In this document: piece by piece, positions 1 to 5,034 of the stretch
How the letters are laid out: every line of letters begins with the position of its first letter
How positions within the stretch are numbered: position 1 is the first letter of the stretch
Source: Methanobacteriota archaeon
Lineage (GTDB): Archaea; Thermoplasmatota; Poseidoniia; Poseidoniales; Thalassarchaeaceae
Assembly: GCA_002725475.1 (NCBI GenBank)
Contig: PBPH01000055.1
Span: 1 to 6,167 of the forward strand
DNA length: 6,167 nt
Reading direction: 5' to 3'
The notes under the pieces: generated by a model
What the model was told of the DNA's origin: nothing
Seen by the model: the letters and a program-made list of their open reading frames with translations, nothing else
The model's database searches: none
Translations under genes and position numbers: made by a program

Positions 1-46
1 CCCCCTGAACCTCTCCTTTGATGAAGAAAGAGGGTGTGGCTATACT

Positions 47-472
47 ATGGAGGAAAAGCCGGAATGGAGATGGCAACTTGGACTTGGTCTAATATTAGTG
101 ATTCAATCATTTATGGAATGGGATGCTCCGATTGGGCCTTGGCAAGAAGAATCTTTTACAAAGGGAGTGGTTGCATTAATTGGTTTGGGATTTATCTACA
201 TCGCAAAATTTCGATGGCAATTTGAAACTTATGGAGTAATTCCGTATTTGAGATTATATCATTGTAGAAATGAAAAAATTGTATATTATGCAGGAATTGA
301 AACAATTGTATCAATTTGTTTAGTATTTATTTTGAAATATTTGTCTGATAATGATTTTTCAATTCCTACACCTGCTCCACTAATTGTCCTCTTGTATTCT
401 TCATTGATGTTTCTTCATGCATCATATGCATGGTTAGTAATATCGGGACCCCTTGATGATGAAGAAGAATGA
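47..472 (+). CDS. Small multi-pass membrane protein, function unknown
   Basis: I do not recognise this 141-residue protein. It has about four hydrophobic stretches, near residues 10-24, 39-53, 82-97 and 111-132. The first two and last two are separated by a polar, basic-aromatic loop (about 54-80), and the protein ends in an acidic tail (DDEEE). The ATG at 47 is the first ATG in this frame and has a weak purine-rich match (GAGGGTG) about ten bases upstream. The frame is open back to the window edge, so a longer protein starting outside cannot be excluded. It is A+T-rich (15 G+C of 60 in 241-300). It converges on the rnhA gene with only five bases between the stops, so the two share no operon. 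A membrane location is well supported; no role can be assigned. Confidence 0.7.
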   Translation: MEEKPEWRWQLGLGLILVIQSFMEWDAPIGPWQEESFTKGVVALIGLGFIYIAKFRWQFETYGVIPYLRLYHCRNEKIVYYAGIETIVSICLVFILKYLSDNDFSIPTPAPLIVLLYSSLMFLHASYAWLVISGPLDDEEE

Positions 473-477
473 AAACA

Positions 478-1026
478 TCATCTTTGTCCTGGTTTCCAAA
501 AATCTAGGGGAATTGGTTGTTCTCCTTGCATTGCGCGAAAGGCCAAGTGATCTGCTCTTTCATTCCATTTGTGGCCACTATGAGCGCGGACCCAAGTTCC
601 AGTGAGGTTGCATAGTGTTGAAACTTCATCCCATAATCCATGCACTGTTGATACCAATGCAAGATTTGCTTTTGCTTTCCAGTTCCTTTGAGTGATTTGC
701 AAAGCGTATTGGGAGTCGGCCCTAATTGTTACCTGATGAACGGAACCATCTTTCAATACCCACCTAAGTGCGTGTGCTATTGCACTAAGTTCTGCTGTAT
801 TGTTTGAACCTACTTCGGCTCCTAAAAAATATTCCATTGTTGAGTCGGTTATTACTTTTCCACTCAACTCAGTAATTACTGAACCTGTGCCATTTCCTCT
901 TTGACTATCGCCGCCCACTACAACTACAGCCCAACCAGCAGGTGTATCAGAAGTTACATTTTGATTATCTTGACACGACCCATCTACATATATCGTGTAT
1001 GCCGCTTTAGAAGCGGCAGGTGTCAT
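478..1026 (-). CDS. rnhA: Ribonuclease HI
   Basis: The product would cleave the RNA strand of RNA:DNA hybrids (Okazaki primers, R-loops) in the cytoplasm using two metal ions. The 182-residue protein carries the whole RNase H fold: YVDGSC with Asp15, NNTAEL with Glu79, RADSQYA with Asp104, and AHSGHKWNERADHLA with His149 and Asp159. These match Asp10, Glu48, Asp70, His124 and Asp134 of the E. coli enzyme, and the His-to-Asp spacing (10) is identical. The stretch between the first Asp and the Glu is about 26 residues longer than in E. coli. The segment between Asp104 and His149 is about 9 shorter, which trims the basic-protrusion region. The ATG lies six bases after the gcvH stop, and its ribosome-binding site overlaps that stop, so the genes are probably co-transcribed. 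A T/C-rich run just after the stop (about 460-476, minus strand) could help termination. Confidence 0.93.
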   Translation of the reverse strand: MTPAASKAAYTIYVDGSCQDNQNVTSDTPAGWAVVVVGGDSQRGNGTGSVITELSGKVITDSTMEYFLGAEVGSNNTAELSAIAHALRWVLKDGSVHQVTIRADSQYALQITQRNWKAKANLALVSTVHGLWDEVSTLCNLTGTWVRAHSGHKWNERADHLAFRAMQGEQPIPLDFWKPGQR

Positions 1027-1030
1027 TTAG

Positions 1031-1039
1031 AATCACTCC
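1031..1039 (-). promoter_or_regulatory. Ribosome-binding site of rnhA, overlapping the gcvH stop
   Basis: Read on the minus strand, GGAGTGATT lies four bases before the rnhA ATG. It closely follows the archaeal anti-Shine-Dalgarno complement GGAGGTGATC. The TGA inside it is the gcvH stop codon, so ribosomes finishing gcvH are placed at the rnhA start. This supports translational coupling of the two genes. Confidence 0.7.
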
Positions 1040-1413
1040 CCAATACATTCACGATATGCCGAGGCTGTTAGAAAATTACTTTCATCCATATTTGTTGGAG
1101 AAATTCTAACTATCCAACCAGCACCATATGGGTCTTCATTAATCAATTCCGGAGAGTCATCGAGTTCCTCGTTTACTGCGGTTATTTTTCCTGCAATTGG
1201 TGCATAAATTCCTGAAACACTTTTGACAGATTCGACACTAGCAAATTCATCATCTTTTCCGACATCTAATCCCATATCTGGGAGTTCAACGTATACAATA
1301 TCTGTCAATGCGTCTTGGGCATGATCAGTAATTCCAACAACCACCTCTGAACCTTCAACTCTAATCCATTCATGTTCAGCAGTGTAAAACAAATCTTCTG
1401 GTATGTCGCTCAT
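1033..1413 (-). CDS. gcvH: Glycine cleavage system H protein
   Basis: GcvH is the lipoylated shuttle protein of the glycine cleavage complex. It carries the aminomethyl group from the P protein (glycine decarboxylase) to the T protein and is re-oxidised by the L protein. The 126-residue length is normal for the family. The lipoyl-acceptor hairpin is ESVKSVSG with Lys64 as the predicted lipoylation site. The N-terminal YTAEHEWIRVEG (from Tyr10), the GITDHAQDALTDIVYVELP block (27-45) and YGAGWIVRI (96-104) are all typical. The start is supported by GGTGAG five bases before the ATG (1417-1422, minus strand). The partner genes for the P, T and L proteins are not in this window. The stop overlaps the rnhA ribosome-binding site. 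The 52-base gap to the upstream membrane-protein gene could hold its own promoter, but I see none that is convincing. Confidence 0.96.
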   Translation of the reverse strand: MSDIPEDLFYTAEHEWIRVEGSEVVVGITDHAQDALTDIVYVELPDMGLDVGKDDEFASVESVKSVSGIYAPIAGKITAVNEELDDSPELINEDPYGAGWIVRISPTNMDESNFLTASAYRECIGE

Positions 1414-1465
1414 CTTCTCACCTATACCTCGGATAATAAACAGGGAGTCAATGTTTTCGTTGATG

Positions 1466-1855
1466 TCACTCCTCTTCGCCTTCTTTAGAGGATAATAACC
1501 CCTGCTCTAAATCAGCCCATGCGTCAGAAAGAGATGATTCATCTTGTGAATCTAATATATCCATAGATATTATCTCTCTTTGTGTAGATGAATCTGTTGC
1601 TGGGAACATTTTGAGTAATGGAGAATTTACACCCTTTTCAATTCCAATATGGAGAATATAACCTGATAATAATGTCATAATAGTTGCTACGGGTATCAAC
1701 CAACCCATTTCGTTGCTGGATGTGCAATTATATTCGTCTTCAAGGCACTCAGCAGGTGGTAGTCTGCCATCAACTAGTGCAAACGCTGTTGCTAATAATA
1801 GAGCAAAACCTAGACCAAACAAAAGTCGCCTAGCAGCGTGAGCTGGTGCTTCCAT
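1466..1855 (-). CDS. Two-helix membrane protein with acidic cytoplasmic tail, function unknown
   Basis: I do not recognise this 129-residue protein. Two hydrophobic segments are visible, at about residues 11-28 and 51-70. Arginines 9-10 before the first helix predict an inside N-terminus. The roughly 20-residue loop outside would then hold two cysteines (Cys37 and Cys44) in an acidic stretch and could form a disulfide. The C-terminal 55 residues are polar and acidic, rich in Asp, Glu and Ser, ending in EGEEE, and would be cytoplasmic. There is no cleavable signal-peptide pattern that I can defend. No good ribosome-binding site precedes the ATG. It lies between tfb and gcvH in the same direction with gaps of 52 bases on each side, so read-through from tfb is possible. 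The membrane topology is inferred from hydrophobicity and charge only. Confidence 0.7.
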   Translation of the reverse strand: MEAPAHAARRLLFGLGFALLLATAFALVDGRLPPAECLEDEYNCTSSNEMGWLIPVATIMTLLSGYILHIGIEKGVNSPLLKMFPATDSSTQREIISMDILDSQDESSLSDAWADLEQGLLSSKEGEEE

Positions 1856-1907
1856 AATTTACACGAAGGGGGTATAGAAGATGAAACCGTCGGAAAGATA
1901 CTTGATT

Positions 1908-2840
1908 TCATATATCAAGTTCGATATTCAGATTTTGAATTAATTCTTTGTATCGGTTACGAATTGTTACCTCTGTTACACCTGCAACTTCTGCAACTTC
2001 TCGCTGAGTTCTACGCTTACCACATAAAACGCTTGCAATGTAAATTATCGATGCTGCTATTCCTGTAGGGCCTCTACCGCTTGTCAATTCTTTTTCCTGA
2101 GCTGCTTTGATTAGTTCATACGCTTTCGCTTCAACCTCTGCATCTAATCCCAATCCAGAACAAAATCTAGAGATGTAATCTTCAGGCCCTGTTGGCATTA
2201 TTCGCATCTTTAATTCTCTTACCATGAACCTATATGTACGACCTATCTCTTTACGTCCGGTTCTACTGGCTTGACCTATCTCATCAAGTGTTCTTGGAAC
2301 GCCACATTGTCGGCAAGCAGCGTAAAGACTAGCCGCAGCTACACCTTCAATCGAGCGTCCCCTAATTAGACGCTTCTCAACTGCTTTTTTGTAGTTCACA
2401 GCTGCTGCTTCACGAACCGATTTTGGTAATTCAAGACGGCTTGCCATCCTATCTAATTCGGCTAGCGCCATTGCGAGATTTCTCTCAGTTGCGTTAGATA
2501 CTCTGCTTCTCTTCTGCCATTTCCTCATACGATAGAATTGAGAGCGGAATCTACTGTTAATTGTTTTACCAGAATAATCTTTGTTTTGCCAATCAATATC
2601 GGTGGAAAGCCCTTTGTCATGCAGCATTACAGTCATTGGAGCCCCTGTCCTTGCTCTTTGATCGCCTTGCTCCGGACTAAATACACGCCATTCAGCCCCC
2701 TGATCTATCACATTATCTTCAATTACAAGGCCACAATCCTGGCAGACAGTTTCTCCTCTGGTTTGGTCTTGTTCTAAGCTTCTACTATTACATTCTGGGC
2801 ACTTTACGATGTCTTCAATTTGTGTCGGTTGTTTAGCCAT
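1908..2840 (-). CDS. tfb: Archaeal transcription initiation factor B (TFB)
   Basis: TFB binds the TATA-binding protein on promoter DNA, reads the BRE and recruits RNA polymerase. From the ATG at 2840 the protein has 310 residues. The N-terminal zinc ribbon is CPEC...CQDC (Cys14, 17, 33, 36). A B-finger/linker block WRVFSPEQGDQRARTG follows (about 51-66). Two cyclin repeats come next (about 117-208 and 212-305). The second ends in the BRE-recognising helix-turn-helix TQREVAEVAGVTEVTIRNRY (278-297). All expected parts are present and intact. The same frame continues to an ATG at 2870, giving 320 residues. I favour 2840 because AGGATGATT sits three bases before it, while the 2870 ATG has no ribosome-binding site. 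It is divergent from the dehydratase gene and first in a same-strand series with the membrane protein, gcvH and rnhA. Archaea often carry several TFB paralogues, and I cannot tell which this is. Confidence 0.96.
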   Translation of the reverse strand: MAKQPTQIEDIVKCPECNSRSLEQDQTRGETVCQDCGLVIEDNVIDQGAEWRVFSPEQGDQRARTGAPMTVMLHDKGLSTDIDWQNKDYSGKTINSRFRSQFYRMRKWQKRSRVSNATERNLAMALAELDRMASRLELPKSVREAAAVNYKKAVEKRLIRGRSIEGVAAASLYAACRQCGVPRTLDEIGQASRTGRKEIGRTYRFMVRELKMRIMPTGPEDYISRFCSGLGLDAEVEAKAYELIKAAQEKELTSGRGPTGIAASIIYIASVLCGKRRTQREVAEVAGVTEVTIRNRYKELIQNLNIELDI

Positions 2841-2843
2841 TTC

Positions 2844-2852
2844 AATCATCCT
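2844..2852 (-). promoter_or_regulatory. Ribosome-binding site favouring the inner tfb start
   Basis: On the minus strand AGGATGATT lies three bases before the ATG at 2840. It resembles the rnhA site (GGAGTGATT) in both sequence and spacing. No such site precedes the in-frame ATG at 2870, so this site decides for the shorter tfb product. An in-frame ATG at 2849 lies inside the site and is unlikely to be used. Confidence 0.5.
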
Positions 2853-2909
2853 GTTTATCTTTCCGTACATTAACTAATAGAGGAAAGTATAAACGGCGTC
2901 CGGCCGGGG

Positions 2910-2925
2910 TTATTTAAGGGTTAGC
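2910..2925 (-). promoter_or_regulatory. Candidate BRE plus TATA promoter of tfb
   Basis: The minus strand reads GCTAACC (2925-2919), which fits the archaeal BRE consensus RNWAAMY at every position. After one base comes TTAAATAA (2917-2910), an acceptable TATA box. Transcription would begin about 25 bases downstream, near 2888, giving a leader of about 48 bases to the ATG at 2840. A second TATA-like element, TTTATAC (2893-2887, minus strand), lies further in but has a poor BRE. If it is used, transcription would begin near 2865, which would exclude the 2870 start. Confidence 0.45.
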
Positions 2926-2956
2926 GGTTAATTTACAAGCATGTTTAAACTATGTA

Positions 2957-2969
2957 TTTAGATATATTT
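2957..2969 (+). promoter_or_regulatory. Candidate TATA box of the dehydratase-symporter operon
   Basis: TTTAGATATATTT on the plus strand resembles the archaeal TATA box TTTAWATA. The bases before it do not give a clear BRE. Transcription would be expected to begin at about 2982-2990, which is at or just after the start of the small leader ORF, leaving about 47-55 bases before the dehydratase ATG. The position is plausible but not proven. Confidence 0.4.
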
Positions 2970-2981
2970 TTTCATTTAATA

Positions 2982-3035
2982 ATGGTGATAAACAACGACT
3001 GCTTCGAGCGTTCTGCCCGTAGGGCAGTGGATTAG
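2982..3035 (+). CDS. Possible 17-residue leader peptide upstream of the dehydratase
   Basis: An ATG at 2982 opens a 17-codon frame (MVINNDCFERSARRAVD) whose TAG stop ends at 3035, one base before the dehydratase ATG at 3037. The predicted transcription start falls near this ATG, so the peptide could be read from a leaderless mRNA. Its second half contains the inverted repeat at 3013-3027. Translation of this frame would deliver ribosomes directly to the dehydratase start, which otherwise has only a weak ribosome-binding site. A frame this short can arise by chance, so this is a hypothesis from position and spacing, not from homology. Confidence 0.25.
   Translation: MVINNDCFERSARRAVD
3013..3027. 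repeat. Perfect inverted repeat just before the dehydratase start
   Basis: CTGCCC-GTA-GGGCAG is a perfect 6-base inverted repeat around a 3-base centre, ending nine bases before the ATG at 3037. In RNA it would form a short G+C-rich hairpin next to the start codon. In DNA it could be an operator for a dimeric repressor downstream of the promoter. A smaller repeat, GCT-TCG-AGC (3001-3009), lies just upstream. Which role applies cannot be decided from one copy. Confidence 0.5.
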
Positions 3036-3036
3036 T

Positions 3037-5034
3037 ATGAGTGAAAGTTGGCCGCCAGAAGAAATTTCTCTTTCTAAGGGCAAACGGGTACTTTTCTTGA
3101 CAAAGGATCTTGATCTAATTAGAAAACAACTTTACGATGGCTTGGAGCTTAAAATGAATGATATACATGTTGATGATCTTTTAGATGATATAAACACTGA
3201 TGTTATGACGCCTGCTTGGGTTTGTTTTGACTATAATCCTGAAGATATTGCCACTAATGCCTACGCTGGTTTAATTCACGATGGAAAACGTGTATTTGAA
3301 AAAAATGCTCTGATTGATGGTGGATTTGAGATAATTGTTTCCGGTCATCGTAAAGGTACTGGTAGTAGTCGAGAAACTGCAGCACAAGCGGAAAAATGGG
3401 CTGGTATAAAAATTGTAATTGCTGCCTCTTTTGCACCAATTCATGAACGAAATAATATCAACCTTGGACAGTTAATGGGTGATCATAAAATGCTAACAAG
3501 ACTACAAAATGGAGAATCAATTAAACTTTCAGAATTTACTGATAAATATGACCCAATAACAAAAATGATAGTTGAAAATGGGGGTCTTTTCCCATTTGCT
3601 AAAAATCTGAAATCTGGTAAAATAAAACTAAAAACACCTAATAATAAAGAAAGACCGATGACTATGTGTGAAAAGATAATTTCAAAAAAATTACTAATTA
3701 CTGATGGAAAACAAGGTTACGTTAAGCCTGGTGATGCGGTTCTTGCAGAAGTTAATGGAGGATACTCTCATGAATTTACTACAGCTCAAGTACACGAATT
3801 CTTGAAACTAGAATATGGAGATGATTATACCTTACCCAATCCTGAAAAATATGCTGTATTTGAAGATCATTTGTTATATGCAACTGGAGTTGAAAGGTTT
3901 GCACCTTTTGAAGATAAAATAAATATTTTAAGAGAGTTTCAAAAAACTTTTCAAAAACACACCGGTGTTAGAGACTATAGTGCAGTTGATGGCATTAGTC
4001 CAGGAATTTGCCACCAAGTAGCAAGAGAGGAATTTATTGATGTTGGTGATTTTATCCAAGCAACTGACAGTCATACTTGTATGGGTGGCGGTTCCAATGC
4101 ACTAACCTATGGTGTTGGTTCTACTGAATATGCAAACTTAGTTCACAATCAGTTCGCATTTGTGAATGTGCCTGAGAGCATTCGATTCGAATTAGTTGGA
4201 ACCCTGGACCCAGGTTGTACCGCGAAAGACATCATTCTACACATTCTTTGGAAATATGCCGCTAATTCGGAAACCCTTGACCGATCGATGGAATTTGGTG
4301 GTCCTGGTTTGGCCAGCCTTTCAATGGATGAGAGGGCAACGCTCTGTAACATGGCCACCGAATGTAGCGCCAAAACTGGTATCTGTGAGCCAGATGATTT
4401 GACTGTGGAATGGCTACTACCACGACGTGTGGGAATGAGTGAAAGCGAGATTCGTTCCGCTTTTATTCTACCCGATGAGGGAGCACACTACGACGGTGGT
4501 GTTCACATCATCAACCTAGATGAGATTCGACCAATGGTCGCTCACCCCGGTGATCCTGACAAGGGAACCCCTTCAGACCCAACAAACGGCGCATACATAG
4601 ATGAATTGGGTAACGTGGAAATTGATATCGCATATGCTGGTTCATGCACTGCAGGCAAGGATGACGATTTTGCATATTATGCTAGGGTGGTAACTGCCGC
4701 GATTGATGCTGGGATGACTATCCCGGATGGTGTTGATTGCTACATACAGTATGGTAGTAAAGCAGTCAAAGAATTGTCAGAGAGAAATGGGTGGACTGAA
4801 CTGTTCGAAAAAGCAGGTGTCAAAATCATCGACCCTGGTTGTGGCGCCTGTATAGGCGCTGGGCCTGGCGTTAGTGACAACCCTAACCAAGTGACTGTGT
4901 CAGCCATCAATCGTAATTTTCAGGGGCGCTCAGGCCCAGGTAGGCTATACCTTGCAAGTCCACTAACGGTCATGGCATCGGCATTTACTGGGAAGATTAC
5001 TGCTTGGAGACCGGATTTGTTCAATGGGGTGTGA
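3037..5034 (+). CDS. Single-chain aconitase-superfamily hydro-lyase, swivel domain first
   Basis: This 665-residue protein joins a LeuD-like swivel domain (about 45-200) to LeuC-like catalytic domains (about 205-665). It should be a cytoplasmic [4Fe-4S] hydro-lyase isomerising a 2- or 3-hydroxy acid such as isopropylmalate or citrate. The swivel has DDINTDVMTPAWVC (50-63) and GTGSSRET (107-114) with the Ser-Ser-Arg substrate-binding motif. The catalytic part has EDH (276-278), GICHQ with His326, TDSHT with Asp344, cluster ligands Cys537 (GSCTAG) and Cys602/Cys605 (GCGACIG), and NRNFQGR with Arg626 and Arg631. All three cluster cysteines are present. AcnA and LeuC/LeuD place the swivel last or on a separate chain; AcnB places it before the catalytic part, but after a HEAT domain that is absent here. 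The ATG is the first in frame after a stop at 2989. I cannot distinguish aconitase, isopropylmalate isomerase and other activities. Confidence 0.9.
   Translation: MSESWPPEEISLSKGKRVLFLTKDLDLIRKQLYDGLELKMNDIHVDDLLDDINTDVMTPAWVCFDYNPEDIATNAYAGLIHDGKRVFEKNALIDGGFEIIVSGHRKGTGSSRETAAQAEKWAGIKIVIAASFAPIHERNNINLGQLMGDHKMLTRLQNGESIKLSEFTDKYDPITKMIVENGGLFPFAKNLKSGKIKLKTPNNKERPMTMCEKIISKKLLITDGKQGYVKPGDAVLAEVNGGYSHEFTTAQVHEFLKLEYGDDYTLPNPEKYAVFEDHLLYATGVERFAPFEDKINILREFQKTFQKHTGVRDYSAVDGISPGICHQVAREEFIDVGDFIQATDSHTCMGGGSNALTYGVGSTEYANLVHNQFAFVNVPESIRFELVGTLDPGCTAKDIILHILWKYAANSETLDRSMEFGGPGLASLSMDERATLCNMATECSAKTGICEPDDLTVEWLLPRRVGMSESEIRSAFILPDEGAHYDGGVHIINLDEIRPMVAHPGDPDKGTPSDPTNGAYIDELGNVEIDIAYAGSCTAGKDDDFAYYARVVTAAIDAGMTIPDGVDCYIQYGSKAVKELSERNGWTELFEKAGVKIIDPGCGACIGAGPGVSDNPNQVTVSAINRNFQGRSGPGRLYLASPLTVMASAFTGKITAWRPDLFNGV

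Larger units (their letters stand above)
2871..3036. other. Divergent intergenic region between tfb and the dehydratase gene
   Basis: These 166 bases separate two divergent genes and hold the promoter candidates for both. Further structure is visible. CCGGCCGG (2900-2907) is an 8-base palindrome within a short G+C-rich patch. GTTTAAAC (2943-2950) is a second 8-base palindrome. GGTTA occurs three times in direct orientation at 2908-2912, 2919-2923 and 2926-2930; the middle copy overlaps the tfb BRE candidate read on the other strand. These could be binding sites for a regulator acting on both genes, but no known operator is recognised. Confidence 0.5.

Noticed and set aside
34..225. 63-codon plus-strand frame starting with GTG at 34
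   Set aside because: It overlaps the membrane-protein frame at 47-472, has no coding-like features, and begins with a non-ATG codon without a ribosome-binding site.
1431..1441. TATA-like TTTATTAT on the minus strand upstream of gcvH
   Set aside because: It has no BRE, and its expected transcription start (about 1412) would fall at or after the ATG and remove the good GGTGAG ribosome-binding site from the mRNA.
1838..2068. 76-codon plus-strand frame opposite tfb
   Set aside because: It is antisense to the conserved TFB C-terminus and the start of the neighbouring gene; its leucine-rich translation reflects the opposite-strand codons.
2538..2777. 79-codon plus-strand frame opposite tfb
   Set aside because: It is antisense to the TFB zinc ribbon and linker, where the minus-strand frame has clear homology.
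3001..3060. tRNA-like stretch (GTAGGGCAGTGGATTAG resembles a D-arm)
   Set aside because: No matching acceptor stem, anticodon arm or T-arm follows, and the stretch runs directly into the dehydratase coding region.
3640..3680. Possible frameshift or gene boundary at the swivel/catalytic junction
   Set aside because: The frame is continuous from 3037 to 5034 with conserved motifs on both sides and no internal stop, so this is a true single-chain protein rather than two genes joined by an error.
4149..4402. Overlapping frames on both strands (4149-4373 minus, 4196-4402 plus) within the dehydratase
   Set aside because: Both lie entirely inside the conserved dehydratase frame and show no domain, start signal or independent coding character.
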